A stretch of DNA of 64,000 nucleotides from Lysobacterales bacterium (lineage in GTDB: Bacteria > Pseudomonadota > Gammaproteobacteria > Xanthomonadales > Marinicellaceae), in NCBI GenBank assembly GCA_027067055.1, contig JAMOMK010000055.1:43230-107229 (forward strand), read 5' to 3'. Every line of letters starts with the position of its first letter. The stretch's first letter is position 1. The translations under genes and the position numbers were made by a program. Shown piece by piece: positions 27,089 to 36,291 of this stretch. Below the pieces are notes generated by a model, which was not told the origin of the DNA, did not search any database, and worked only from the letters and a program-made list of their open reading frames with translations.

Positions 27089-28047
27089 TGAGTTTACCTT
27101 GGTTAGCGGATAATATTAGGCAATTTATACCTTTAGTCAATGAGCAAAGAATCCCTCATGCTATTTTACTTTCTGCAGCAAGGGGCATGGGAAAGGTTGA
27201 GTTGGCCAAAGAAATGGCGCAATTAGCAATGTGTGAGAATATAACTGAAGATGGTGCGTGTTTTCGATGCAGTGCCTGTGAATTAATCAAAGCAGGCAAC
27301 CATACTGATTTAACAGTAATTAAAGCAGAGAATGCTGTAATTAAAGTCAGTCAAATACGAAAACTGACTAGTGATGTGGTGTTAACAGCATCAAAAAATC
27401 AACACAAAGTGATAATTATCCAAGATGCTGAAAAAATGAACCCATCATCAGCTAATGCCTTACTAAAAACTTTAGAAGAACCGCCGCAAAAAGTTTTGAT
27501 AATCTTAACAACCAATGAGATAGGTCAGCTATTGCCAACGATTAAAAGTCGTTGTGTTAAAATCACTATTCAATCCACATCGAATCACATAGCAAATCAA
27601 TGGTTAACAAGTCAAATTGAATCGGACATTGATGGAATTGATTTCGCCTTGTTTTTATCTGATAACTCACCACTTCTGGCTTATTCAATCCTGCATAATA
27701 ATGTAAGTGAAGATGTTAAGATTATGGTAAAAGATATGGAAGCATTGCAACAACAGTCTGTCGCACTTTTGGATGTTTGTAAAAAATGGTACAGTAATAA
27801 TTGGCACTATAATTTAAATTATATTTCAGTGATTTTGTTAAATCATTTGTTGTTAAAAAATGGTTTGTTAAGTGAAAATAAAAGTGAGTCACATATTAAA
27901 ATCAATATACAAGCCAATAAAATATTAACATTTATTAAAAGTATTCATCAATTTAGTAAACGATTGGAATTGCCATTAAAGGGTGAGTTGCAGTTAGAAA
28001 AATTGCTTTTAATGTGGAAAAATACACCTAGCAGTACTATTGATTAG
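27088..28047 (+). CDS. holB: DNA polymerase III delta-prime subunit
   Basis: A 319-residue clamp-loader subunit. A modified P-loop (A-A-R-G-M-G-K-V-E), four zinc-binding Cys spaced C-x10-C-x2-C-x2-C, a Walker B-like I-I-I-Q-D-A-E-K-M, L-L-K-T-L-E-E-P-P, and the arginine-finger region I-K-S-R-C are visible. It completes the sliding-clamp loader with delta (holA, at 43.8 kb). The C-terminal domain is helical. TAATG junction with tmk. Confidence 0.95.
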   Translation: MSLPWLADNIRQFIPLVNEQRIPHAILLSAARGMGKVELAKEMAQLAMCENITEDGACFRCSACELIKAGNHTDLTVIKAENAVIKVSQIRKLTSDVVLTASKNQHKVIIIQDAEKMNPSSANALLKTLEEPPQKVLIILTTNEIGQLLPTIKSRCVKITIQSTSNHIANQWLTSQIESDIDGIDFALFLSDNSPLLAYSILHNNVSEDVKIMVKDMEALQQQSVALLDVCKKWYSNNWHYNLNYISVILLNHLLLKNGLLSENKSESHIKINIQANKILTFIKSIHQFSKRLELPLKGELQLEKLLLMWKNTPSSTID

Positions 28048-28132
28048 TGTTTTTTTTAAAATTTTTCAAGAATTGTTGTAAATAACAGTTATAATGTATA
28101 ATTCATTATAATTATTAGAGGGGTTGTTGAGT

Positions 28133-28492
28133 ATGGCGTTTATGGGAGCTGGAATGGGTAAAAAAGGGATTTTATCTTGCGATGTAAAAGATGTCAGTGA
28201 TTTGCATAAAATTTATATTCCTCATATAGAAAATGGCGGGATATTTATTCGAACAAATAGCCAATATAAGTTAGGAGACGAAGTCTTTTTATTGTTTGCC
28301 TTGATGAATGAAGAGAAAGTGCCTGTTACTGGGAAAGTTGTTTGGATAACTCCAGCAGGAGCAACAGGAATAAAACACTCTGGAATTGGCATACAATTTT
28401 CTGACAATTCTGATATGGAGCAAATTCGCACAAAAATAGAGACTCTTTTAGCCCCGTTTAAAGGAGAACTATTGCCAACTGAGACAATGTGA
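28133..28492 (+). CDS. pilZ: Type IV pilus assembly protein PilZ
   Basis: 119 residues from the ATG at 28133, 9 bases after AGAGGGG. The frame can be extended to a TTG at 28124. The sequence K-K-G-I-L-S ... E-N-G-G-I-F-I-R-T ... Y-K-L-G-D-E-V-F-L-L-F ... G-K-V-V-W-I-T-P-x-G-A matches the PilZ of Pseudomonas-type pilus systems. That protein lacks the RxxxR c-di-GMP-binding arm and instead works with PilB and FimX-type proteins. The holB-pilZ order is conserved. A GGDEF-EAL gene lies two genes downstream. Confidence 0.92.
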   Translation: MAFMGAGMGKKGILSCDVKDVSDLHKIYIPHIENGGIFIRTNSQYKLGDEVFLLFALMNEEKVPVTGKVVWITPAGATGIKHSGIGIQFSDNSDMEQIRTKIETLLAPFKGELLPTETM

Positions 28493-28498
28493 TTGCTG

Positions 28499-28987
28499 AT
28501 GAGTTTACCGTTATCTGCGATAAATACAATTGAAAAAAAAATTAGAGCTGCCACTAATTTTCAATATGTTTCAAGTCAAAAAACCGATGCGATTATTGAT
28601 GCATTGACTCAAATGTCGGCACGTTCTGGCATGGCTGTTTATATATGGATGTCTAATGCTGGCTTAGTTAATATTCGATCTCGACAGACACCATTGCCTG
28701 CGACTCGCTCCATTCTTGAGGCATTGAAATATGCCACAAAAAATCATTATTTTGCTGTTTATGTTTTCCCTGGGATAAACGATGCAGATTTGCTTGAATT
28801 AAAATCAACATTGCCTTCAGCTACAGCATATTTGAATGTTAGTGAAAATACACGTTTTTTATTTTTGATGGATGAAGCCATGAATTTTAATTTTTTAAAA
28901 AGAAATGCTGAAGAAATAAAACTGGAAAATAAGCATGTCAAAAAATATAAGCTCAGGGATGCAAAATGGGTTGTCTCTAATAGCTAA
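28499..28987 (+). CDS. Unrecognised protein between pilZ and a GGDEF-EAL gene
   Basis: 162 residues from the ATG at 28499, 6 bases after the pilZ stop. A TTG at 28493 directly after the stop is possible. No signal peptide or membrane helix. It appears alpha/beta, with a hydrophobic strand A-V-Y-I-W-M-S and a later Y-F-A-V-Y-V-F-P-G resembling a Rossmann-like or receiver-like core. No family is recognised. TAATG coupling to the downstream cyclic-di-GMP gene and closeness to pilZ suggest a role in pilus or second-messenger signalling. Confidence 0.7.
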   Translation: MSLPLSAINTIEKKIRAATNFQYVSSQKTDAIIDALTQMSARSGMAVYIWMSNAGLVNIRSRQTPLPATRSILEALKYATKNHYFAVYVFPGINDADLLELKSTLPSATAYLNVSENTRFLFLMDEAMNFNFLKRNAEEIKLENKHVKKYKLRDAKWVVSNS

Positions 28988-31158
28988 TGAAGATGTCAGA
29001 TATTAAATCTAAAAAGCAAGAGTATACAAAAGAAATGTTGGAGTTGTTCTTTACTGACTCTATTCAACCACTGCTCGTTGTCAGTGCGCAAAGCCAAAAA
29101 ATCATCCTGGTAAATGAATCATTATTTGAGTTATTAGATACAAGCGATGACTTGTTACTCGAAAAAAAATGGTATGACTTGGACATCGATGACAATAAAG
29201 AAAAATACCATGAATATATTAAGCAGATTAATTCTAATGAAAAAACTATTTTTCCAATCCAAATATCCACTCAAAAAACTGAAAAGCTACTCAGTTGTGA
29301 GTATCATTTAGGCTTTCTTGATGGTGAAATGGTCTATGTCGGTTTATTGAAAGCCCAGCAGGAGGAAAAATTTTCAAATAACCTTGTCGAATATATTGAT
29401 GCAATTAATCATTTGCCAATTAATGCTCAAGAAATCAAAAAATATTTTATACAGCTGAAAAAAAGATTTAATTTAGATTTTCTTGTTTATGTTGAAAACG
29501 ACAATGAATCAGTTAAAGAAGTTGTTATGGTGGCTAATGCCGAGGTTAAAAATGCTATTACTGATTCAGGGTTAAATGCTTTTATCACCATAAGTAAGTC
29601 AAAAAAGAATACTGAAATTAATCGAATTACAGACTTCCATGGCAAGTATTTCAAACTACTTAACTTGCTGAAAATAGAAACATTACTTGTTTATCCAATT
29701 CACCATAATCAAAAAGTCATGGGTTTAATTGTGATGGGGTATGACATAAAACAAAACAATCAAGTCATTAAGTTTATTTTATCGACATTAGTTGGTCGTT
29801 GCCAGTTGTGTTTGTATGATAAAGGCATTATTAACCAAAGAAATAAAGAAGGGCAATTGGATAAATTGACCAATTTACCTAATAGAAACTCAATGACCGA
29901 AAAGCTGTCAACTATAATTGATACAGGCATTGATTTAAATTACTATTTGTCTTTAATAATTATAGATTTTGAGAAGTTAAATTACTATAATAAAAGATAT
30001 GGGATTGAAATTACAGATGAAATAATCGTCAATTTATCTAAAGTTTTGGTTAAATCAATTGGTTCTCATGGTCAGGTTTATCGACTTTCAGGTGATGAGT
30101 TCTTAGTGTTGTTGAAACCATATGTTGAAAAAGAATTTGTAGAAGAGAAAGCTATCGAAATTCTTTCTCTGCTCAGTAATTCTATTTTATTATCTAATGG
30201 AGAAGAGGTTGATATTAACTGCAATATAGGCATCTCAATTTTTCCAGATGATGGGCAAACCGTTGCAAGTATGATGAAAAATGCTGATATGGCATTATAC
30301 GATGCCAAGTTAAAAGGTAAAAACAATTATATTGTTTTTAAATTTTCCGAAACAGGACAGGCATTAAAGCAAAAAATAGAAATGGAAGAGAATCTTAGGT
30401 TAGCAATAGACTCGGGTCATATAAAAGTATTTTACCAACCCAAAATTGATGCTGTTACTGAAGATGTTGTGGGCTTTGAAGCATTGGTAAGGTGGATTGA
30501 CCCAGAGCTGGGAATGATCAACCCTGGCCAGTTCATTTCGTTAGCTGAGGAAACTGGTTTAATTAATGATTTGGGCGAATATATAGTAATACACACATGT
30601 AAAAAGCTAACAGAATGGCAAAGAAAATTTGGTTTAACACTCACGTGTTCAATAAATCTTTCGGTTGTTCAATTAATGGATGACCAATTGCCTAAAAAGC
30701 TTGAAAACATAATTAATGCATCAGGCATTCATCCTCATTATCTAGATTTTGAGATTACAGAGACCATTAGTTTGGACGTAGTTCCTAACTTGGTGGAATT
30801 ACTCAATCAAATTGTAAGTATAGGCTGTACATTGTCAATAGATGACTTTGGAACAGGGCATTCTAGTTTGGACTATGTGAAGAAAATTCCAGCCCATTAC
30901 ATAAAAATTGACCAGTCATTTGTTGCAAACATCGGCTTAAACCCAGAGGATGAAGCTATTTTGGACGCAACTATAAATATTGCAAAGCGTTTGAATCGAA
31001 AAATTGTTGCTGAAGGTGTTGAGACTGAAGAACAGCGTGAGTATTTATTAGAAAGAGAGTGCGAATATTTTCAAGGTTTCCTATTTTCTAGGCCTTTGCC
31101 AGAAGAAGAAATAGAAGAGCTATTGTCTCAAAGAATAAAGCTAATGGGAACGACATAA
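28987..31158 (+). CDS. PAS-GAF-GGDEF-EAL cyclic-di-GMP signalling protein
   Basis: A 723-residue soluble protein. A PAS-like domain (about 15-120), a GAF-like region (about 140-280), GGDEF (about 290-450, with active-site loop R-L-S-G-D-E-F near 367) and EAL (from about 460). The EAL has E-A-L-V-R-W near 498, E-I-T-E-T, D-D-F-G-T-G-H-S-S-L, K-I-D-Q-S-F and A-E-G-V-E-T-E-E-Q, all the residues needed for phosphodiesterase activity. SGDEF is a tolerated variant, so cyclase activity is uncertain. By architecture and place after pilZ it resembles FimX-like regulators of type IV pili, but FimX has degenerate sites. Confidence 0.9.
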   Translation: MKMSDIKSKKQEYTKEMLELFFTDSIQPLLVVSAQSQKIILVNESLFELLDTSDDLLLEKKWYDLDIDDNKEKYHEYIKQINSNEKTIFPIQISTQKTEKLLSCEYHLGFLDGEMVYVGLLKAQQEEKFSNNLVEYIDAINHLPINAQEIKKYFIQLKKRFNLDFLVYVENDNESVKEVVMVANAEVKNAITDSGLNAFITISKSKKNTEINRITDFHGKYFKLLNLLKIETLLVYPIHHNQKVMGLIVMGYDIKQNNQVIKFILSTLVGRCQLCLYDKGIINQRNKEGQLDKLTNLPNRNSMTEKLSTIIDTGIDLNYYLSLIIIDFEKLNYYNKRYGIEITDEIIVNLSKVLVKSIGSHGQVYRLSGDEFLVLLKPYVEKEFVEEKAIEILSLLSNSILLSNGEEVDINCNIGISIFPDDGQTVASMMKNADMALYDAKLKGKNNYIVFKFSETGQALKQKIEMEENLRLAIDSGHIKVFYQPKIDAVTEDVVGFEALVRWIDPELGMINPGQFISLAEETGLINDLGEYIVIHTCKKLTEWQRKFGLTLTCSINLSVVQLMDDQLPKKLENIINASGIHPHYLDFEITETISLDVVPNLVELLNQIVSIGCTLSIDDFGTGHSSLDYVKKIPAHYIKIDQSFVANIGLNPEDEAILDATINIAKRLNRKIVAEGVETEEQREYLLERECEYFQGFLFSRPLPEEEIEELLSQRIKLMGTT

Positions 31159-31192
31159 AAATATAATTTATAAGATTATATTAAAAAATATT

Positions 31193-31219
31193 AAACTTTT
31201 GTTAATGAGGCATGTCATA
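31193..31219 (+). promoter_or_regulatory. Candidate sigma-E-type promoter of rpoE
   Basis: AAACTT (31193-31198), 15 bases, GTCATA (31214-31219), close to the sigma-E pattern GGAACTT-N15-GTCtgA. Autoregulation of rpoE is well known. If used, the transcript would start about 31226, too close to ATG 31230, and would favour the ATG at 31260. Confidence 0.35.
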
Positions 31220-31229
31220 GAAGGCGTAA

Positions 31230-31865
31230 ATGAATAAAAAACAGGATAAGAAAATCGAAATGTCTGAAAAAGCGGTAGATTTAGCGCTCGTCAAACAAGC
31301 ACAAAAAGGTGATATGAAGGCCTTTGAGATGCTTGTTCAGCGATATCAGCAAAAAGTTGGTGGGGCTATCTCGAAATTAATAAAAGATTACCACGAAATA
31401 CAAGATATCACACAAGATGTTTTTGTTAAAGTGTATAAAGCTTTACCTAACTTTCGTGGAGATTCTGCATTTTATACATGGATATATCGCATAGCTATCA
31501 ATACAGCAAAAAATCATTTAGTGGCAAAGGGGCGACGCATTCAGAATTCAGATATAGAGCCTTCTGAGGCAGAAAATTATTCTGGAGGTTTCGAAAACCA
31601 AGATTTTGATACGCCAGATGCTCATTATGAAAGGCAAGAAGTAGAGCAGGTAGTGCACGACTCTATTGAGCAATTGCCTGAAGATTTAAAACAAGCCATT
31701 ATATTACGTGAACTTGAAGGCTTGAGTTATGAAGAAATTGCAGAAAAAATGAATTGTCCAATTGGAACAGTGCGATCACGAATATTTAGAGCACGAGATG
31801 CAGTAGATAATGCTCTAAAACCATTACGCAAAAAAGAATACAAGAGAACAAATTATGTCAGATAA
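31230..31865 (+). CDS. rpoE: Envelope-stress sigma factor sigma-E
   Basis: A 211-residue ECF sigma. Region 2 has D-I-T-Q-D-V-F-V-K-V-Y-K-A-L and F-R-G-D-S-A-F-Y-T-W-I-Y-R-I-A-I-N-T-A-K-N. Region 4 has L-P-E-D-L-K-Q-A-I-I-L-R-E-L-E-G-L-S-Y-E-E-I-A and G-T-V-R-S-R-I-F-R-A-R. These are nearly E. coli RpoE. The ATG at 31230 has AAGG 6 bases upstream. The internal ATG at 31260 matches the E. coli start (M-S-E-x-x-x-D) and cannot be excluded. It is followed by an anti-sigma gene with an 11-base overlap. Confidence 0.95.
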   Translation: MNKKQDKKIEMSEKAVDLALVKQAQKGDMKAFEMLVQRYQQKVGGAISKLIKDYHEIQDITQDVFVKVYKALPNFRGDSAFYTWIYRIAINTAKNHLVAKGRRIQNSDIEPSEAENYSGGFENQDFDTPDAHYERQEVEQVVHDSIEQLPEDLKQAIILRELEGLSYEEIAEKMNCPIGTVRSRIFRARDAVDNALKPLRKKEYKRTNYVR

Positions 31866-32484
31866 ATCAAATGAACAAATCTCAAACTTGATGGATGGAG
31901 AACTTGAAATCAATGCCAGTAAATTTTTACTTAAAAGAATGGCAGCAGATAAAAGTTTGTCTGAAAAATGGGAGAGTTACCATCTAATTAAGTCATGCCT
32001 GCAAAGGCAAGCTGGTGAACCATTGGTTATTGATGTTGCAGGTAGAGTTTGTCAAGAATTATCACAACAGAATGACGGCACTTCACATATTTTTGAATCT
32101 AGTACAAAGACACCTAACTTCCACAAATGGCTTAAACCGGTTTTAGGAATGGGGATTGCGGCAAGTGTCGCTTTCATGTCTGTTTTTCTCATTCAAAATA
32201 AAAATGATATAGATGCGATTTCTAACGAACAACCAACAATTGCTTTGCAAACTGGTTTGAAGCCATTGCCAGTTAATATTTCGGCAAATATGGTTAGTGG
32301 TAGTCAAGCTATTGTGAGTCCTCCTGCCTCTTTGAGTCGCTTTCCTTCAGTCTCAGCGAAAAATACTTTTAATTATAATCAAGGCTTCTCACAAATTAAT
32401 ACAATGCCTTATTTAATTATCCTCAATAAGGACGAAGTGAAAAAGCAATTAACGCCATTGCGTATAAATAACATCAGTGATTAA
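31855..32484 (+). CDS. rseA: RseA-like anti-sigma-E factor
   Basis: A 209-residue protein. The N-terminal domain begins S-N-L-M-D-G-E-L and includes W-E-S-Y-H-L-I-K-S-C-L, the RseA/MucA N-terminal signature that clasps sigma-E. One membrane helix is at about residues 97-115 (L-G-M-G-I-A-A-S-V-A-F-M-S-V-F-L-I). The periplasmic part is about 95 residues. It overlaps rpoE by 11 bases. Release requires site-1 and site-2 cleavage in the known system; those proteases are not in this window. Confidence 0.88.
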   Translation: MSDKSNEQISNLMDGELEINASKFLLKRMAADKSLSEKWESYHLIKSCLQRQAGEPLVIDVAGRVCQELSQQNDGTSHIFESSTKTPNFHKWLKPVLGMGIAASVAFMSVFLIQNKNDIDAISNEQPTIALQTGLKPLPVNISANMVSGSQAIVSPPASLSRFPSVSAKNTFNYNQGFSQINTMPYLIILNKDEVKKQLTPLRINNISD

Positions 32485-32941
32485 GTTAGCACGAATTTTA
32501 CAGATAGATGAAAAAGTAGTCGAACTTGACATGGAAAAAAATGATTCCTGTGCAGATTGTAAAAGTGGCTGTTCAGATGGTTTTTTGAGTTTTCTTTTTT
32601 CTAAAAAAACAATAATATCAGTAAGTAAAGACCAAGAATTTAATTCTCAAACTCATTTGAATGATAAAACTGGTTTTTTTTCTCAAGGGTATCAAAAAGG
32701 GGATGTTATTGGCATGAAATTCAATGAAAATCAACTTTTTAAGTTGGCACTTGCTTTGTATGGTTTGCCAGTTTTACTTATAATAGTTTCCCTGGTCGTT
32801 TTTTATTATCTGTTTTCACTATTGAATTTTAATCATGACTTAGGAGGAATTATAGGGTTGATTTTAGGTCTTGTCATTTCAAAAATTGTTATTAAATTAA
32901 ATCATAATAAATTTAAGCCTCAGGTTAAATTTTTTAAGTAA
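32477..32941 (+). CDS. rseC: RseC/MucC family membrane protein
   Basis: 154 residues from GTG at 32477, overlapping rseA by 8 bases. The N-terminal part has the conserved Cys cluster S-C-A-D-C-K-S-G-C. Two adjacent membrane helices follow (L-A-L-A-L-Y-G-L-P-V-L-L-I-I... and L-G-G-I-I-G-L-I-L-G-L). The family is linked to sigma-E control and to SoxR reduction. No rseB gene lies between rseA and this gene. Confidence 0.88.
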   Translation: MIKLARILQIDEKVVELDMEKNDSCADCKSGCSDGFLSFLFSKKTIISVSKDQEFNSQTHLNDKTGFFSQGYQKGDVIGMKFNENQLFKLALALYGLPVLLIIVSLVVFYYLFSLLNFNHDLGGIIGLILGLVISKIVIKLNHNKFKPQVKFFK

Positions 32942-33006
32942 ATCTATCGAACTATTTCTTGGTTCATGTTGTCAAAAAATCATATAAAATATTTTGGAGT
33001 AAAAAA

Positions 33007-34383
33007 ATGTTTAAAAATTTATTGTTAAGCTTAATGTTTTTAACCGTTTCACAATTAGTGAATGCAAAAACAGTTGCCTTGCCTGATTTTACCGACTTGG
33101 TTAAACAAACCGGAGCGGCGGTTGTCAATATTACAGCGAGGCACAACGCAAAAGAAATTGATGAGAATAATCAAATGCCAAGGCAAAGAAACCCTTTAGA
33201 GGATTTATTTGGAATGCCCAGAGGTTTTCATAACCCTCAAGGGCGAGACTCTGTAGCGGGGGGGTCTGGCTTTATAATTTCACAAGATGGTTATATTTTA
33301 ACTAATCGGCACGTTGTTCATGATGCTGACGAAATTGTGGTGAAATTGGTTGATAGAAGAGAATTTGATGCCGAGTTGATTGGAGAAGATGAGGCAAGTG
33401 ATATTGCCTTGTTAAAAGTGAAATCAAAGAATTTGCCAGTTTTATCTATTGGTGATGCAAATAAAGTTGAAATAGGTCAATGGGTGATGGCAATAGGATC
33501 ACCAATGAGTTTTGAACATTCAGTCACCAAAGGCATAGTTTCTGCTAAAGGTCGAGCTATTGGACAACAACAATATGTGCCATTTATTCAAACAGATGTA
33601 CCAATAAATCCTGGAAACTCAGGTGGGCCTTTAATAAATATGGATGGTGAAGTTGTTGGGGTTAATTCAATGATAGTATCAAAATCTGGAGGTTATATGG
33701 GTTTGTCTTTTTCTATCCCAATTGATGTGGCTATGTCGGTAGTTGAACAACTTAAAACCTCAGGAGTGGTTAAGCGTGGTTTATTAGGCGTAAATATACA
33801 ACCCGTTTCACAAAAAATGGCAAATTATTTAGGGTTAGAAACTCCCAGTGGTGCACTGGTAACAAATGTTAATAAAGATTCTGCGGCAGAAAAAGCAGGT
33901 ATTCAAGAACAAGATGTTATTATCGAATTTAACGGTGAAAAAGTAGCAACATCAAATAGTTTGCCTCCATTAGTAGGGTCTGTTCAGCCAGGTACAAAAG
34001 TTAAAGTTAAAGTTGTGCGCGATGGTGATTTTAAAATAATCAAGGCTGTTCTTGGTGGGTTAGATAATGCTGAAGTATTGGAAACAAGCTCTGGTAATGA
34101 AACTAAAAAGCTCGATATGGGCTTTGAAGTTTCAAATCTTAGTTCAGATGAAAAGAAAGCATTAAATGTAGAAAGTGGTGTGTTAGTCAAAAAAATCAAC
34201 AAACGTTCAATTCAAAGAGCTGGGCTCCAAGTGAATGATGTCATAATTAAAATGGGTAAAACGCCTATTAAGTCTGTTAAAGGGTTCAATAAAGAACTAA
34301 AGAAATTAGATAAAGGTATGCCATTAGTCCTTTTAGTGCAAAATTCAGGTGCTAAACGCTTCATCGTTATTGAACGTGACTAA
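33007..34383 (+). CDS. degP: Do-like periplasmic serine protease (DegP/MucD type)
   Basis: 458 residues from the ATG at 33007, after GGAG. An upstream in-frame start at 32959 lacks a ribosome site and would block the signal peptide. The signal peptide is cleaved near V-N-A. The catalytic triad is His102 (T-N-R-H-V-V), Asp132 (S-D-I-A-L-L) and Ser205 (G-N-S-G-G-P-L). Two PDZ domains fill about 255-350 and 370-458. It degrades or refolds misfolded envelope proteins. Place in the rpoE operon matches Pseudomonas mucD. A strong terminator follows. Confidence 0.94.
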   Translation: MFKNLLLSLMFLTVSQLVNAKTVALPDFTDLVKQTGAAVVNITARHNAKEIDENNQMPRQRNPLEDLFGMPRGFHNPQGRDSVAGGSGFIISQDGYILTNRHVVHDADEIVVKLVDRREFDAELIGEDEASDIALLKVKSKNLPVLSIGDANKVEIGQWVMAIGSPMSFEHSVTKGIVSAKGRAIGQQQYVPFIQTDVPINPGNSGGPLINMDGEVVGVNSMIVSKSGGYMGLSFSIPIDVAMSVVEQLKTSGVVKRGLLGVNIQPVSQKMANYLGLETPSGALVTNVNKDSAAEKAGIQEQDVIIEFNGEKVATSNSLPPLVGSVQPGTKVKVKVVRDGDFKIIKAVLGGLDNAEVLETSSGNETKKLDMGFEVSNLSSDEKKALNVESGVLVKKINKRSIQRAGLQVNDVIIKMGKTPIKSVKGFNKELKKLDKGMPLVLLVQNSGAKRFIVIERD

Positions 34384-34409
34384 GCCATTAGGTACAATGT
34401 CTCTTTTAA

Positions 34410-34435
34410 AAATCCCGTGTTTTAGCGGGATTTTT
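34410..34435 (+). terminator. Terminator of the rpoE-degP operon
   Basis: AAATCCCG (34410-34417), loop of 8, CGGGATTT (34426-34433), T-run continuing to 34435. Classic rho-independent form, 27 bases after the protease stop. Confidence 0.85.
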
Positions 34436-34455
34436 GCTTATTTGGATTTAAATTA

Positions 34456-36237
34456 ATGCAACATATACGAAATTTTTCAATTATTGCTCACATCGATCAT
34501 GGTAAATCAACTTTAGCCGATCGCTTTATTCAGCATTGTGGTGGTCTATCAGAGCGCGAAATGGAAAAGCAAGTCCTTGATAGTATGGATATAGAAAAAG
34601 AGCGTGGTATTACCATTAAATCTCAAGCGGTGAGTTTGAAATACACAGCAAAAGATGGGATTACTTACGATTTGAATTTTATTGATACACCAGGTCATGT
34701 GGATTTTTCCTATGAAGTCTCACGTTCATTAGCTGCTTGTGAAGGAGCGTTGTTAGTAGTAGATGCAGCACAAGGTGTAGAAGCGCAATCAGTTGCTAAT
34801 TGTTATACCGCTATTGAACAAGGCTTGGAAGTTTTACCTGTGATAAACAAGATTGATTTGCCTTCTGCAGATGTTGAAAAAGTCAAACAAGAAATTGAAG
34901 ATGTTATTGGCATTGATGCATCTGAGGCAACTTTAACAAGTGCGAAAACAGGTGTTGGTATCGAAGATGTTTTAGAGGCAATCATCAAACATATTCCACC
35001 GCCAACAGGTGACAAAGACCAGCCATTACAAGCATCTATTATAGATTCGTGGTTTGATAATTATTTAGGCGTAGTTTCATTGATTAGAATTTTTAATGGA
35101 ACCTTAAATAAAAAAGATAAAATCAGAATAATGTCGCTCGAAACCGATCAAATTGCGGATAATATTGGAATCTTCACACCAAAGCGTTTCGAAACAGATT
35201 CATTGCAGTGTGGTCAAGTTGGTTTTGTTTCAGCATCGATTAAAAATGTACACGGTGCACCAGTTGGAGATACCATTACCCTGGCAAAGAACCCTGCAGA
35301 AAAGCCATTGGATGGTTTTCAAGAGTCACAACCGCGTGTTTTTGCGGGTTTATTCCCAACTTCAGCAGATGATTATCAAGGGTTGCGTGAAGCATTGGAA
35401 AAACTGCGTTTAAATGATGCGGCATTAGATTTTGAGCCAGAATCATCTACCGCTCTTGGTTTTGGTTACCGTTGTGGTTTCTTGGGCATGCTACACATGG
35501 AAGTTATTCAAGAGCGAATCGAACGTGAGTTTGATATTGATATGATTACAACGGCTCCTACCGTAATCTATGAATTAGTCAACAATAAAGGTGAAGTTGA
35601 AAAGCTTGATAACCCCGCAGATTTGCCGGAGATGTACCAAGAAATTCGCGAACCCATGATAACTGCCAATATTTTATTACCCAATGAATACGTGGGTAAT
35701 GTCATTGGTTTATGCATTGATAAACGTGGTGTTCAAAAAAACATTCAGTACCTAGGTTCGCAAGTGTCTTTACAGTTTCTCATGCCTTTAAGTGAAGTGG
35801 TGTTGGACTTTTTTGATCGACTTAAATCGGTCTCACGTGGCTATGCCTCTTTTGATTATGAATTTAGTCATTTTGAAACAGGTGATTTAATTCGCCTTGA
35901 TATACTAATCAATGGTGAACTAGTTGATGCCTTATCTGTCTTAACTCATAGAGCTAATGCCCGTAAACGTGGTAAAGAATTGGCGGATAAACTAAAAGAA
36001 TTGATACCACGTCAAATGTTTGATGTGGCAATACAAGCAGCTATTGGAGCACATATTATTGCGCGCACAACGGTTAAAGCATTGCGTAAAAATGTAACAG
36101 CAAAATGTTATGGTGGCGATGCATCACGTAAACGTAAATTATTAGAAAAACAAAAACGTGGCAAAAAACGCATGAAACAGATTGGACGAGTAGAAGTACC
36201 ACAATCTGCCTTTTTAGCCATACTTAAAGTGGATTAA
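34456..36237 (+). CDS. lepA: Elongation factor 4 (ribosomal back-translocase LepA)
   Basis: A 593-residue translational GTPase. G1 is [11 protein letters not shown]3 D-T-P-G-H-V-D-F, G4 N-K-I-D. The EF-G-like domains lack domain IV and the unique LepA C-terminal domain is present ([23 protein letters not shown]). It remodels stalled elongation complexes and affects initiation. It precedes lepB, the standard order. Confidence 0.97.
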   Translation: MQHIRNFSIIAHIDHGKSTLADRFIQHCGGLSEREMEKQVLDSMDIEKERGITIKSQAVSLKYTAKDGITYDLNFIDTPGHVDFSYEVSRSLAACEGALLVVDAAQGVEAQSVANCYTAIEQGLEVLPVINKIDLPSADVEKVKQEIEDVIGIDASEATLTSAKTGVGIEDVLEAIIKHIPPPTGDKDQPLQASIIDSWFDNYLGVVSLIRIFNGTLNKKDKIRIMSLETDQIADNIGIFTPKRFETDSLQCGQVGFVSASIKNVHGAPVGDTITLAKNPAEKPLDGFQESQPRVFAGLFPTSADDYQGLREALEKLRLNDAALDFEPESSTALGFGYRCGFLGMLHMEVIQERIEREFDIDMITTAPTVIYELVNNKGEVEKLDNPADLPEMYQEIREPMITANILLPNEYVGNVIGLCIDKRGVQKNIQYLGSQVSLQFLMPLSEVVLDFFDRLKSVSRGYASFDYEFSHFETGDLIRLDILINGELVDALSVLTHRANARKRGKELADKLKELIPRQMFDVAIQAAIGAHIIARTTVKALRKNVTAKCYGGDASRKRKLLEKQKRGKKRMKQIGRVEVPQSAFLAILKVD

Positions 36238-36246
36238 ATAATTGTC

Positions 36247-36270
36247 ATTCCTGCGAAGGCAGGAATTTTT
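36247..36270. repeat. ATTCCTGC hairpin, dispersed-repeat type, possible terminator
   Basis: ATTCCTGC (36247-36254), GAAG loop, GCAGGAAT (36259-36266), then TTTT. Preceded by GTC. The TCATTCCTGCG...CGCAGGAAT theme is a widespread intergenic palindrome in proteobacteria and often marks small repeated elements. Here it could attenuate or terminate between lepA and lepB. Confidence 0.5.
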
Positions 36271-36291
36271 AAAAAACAGAGAATATAAATA

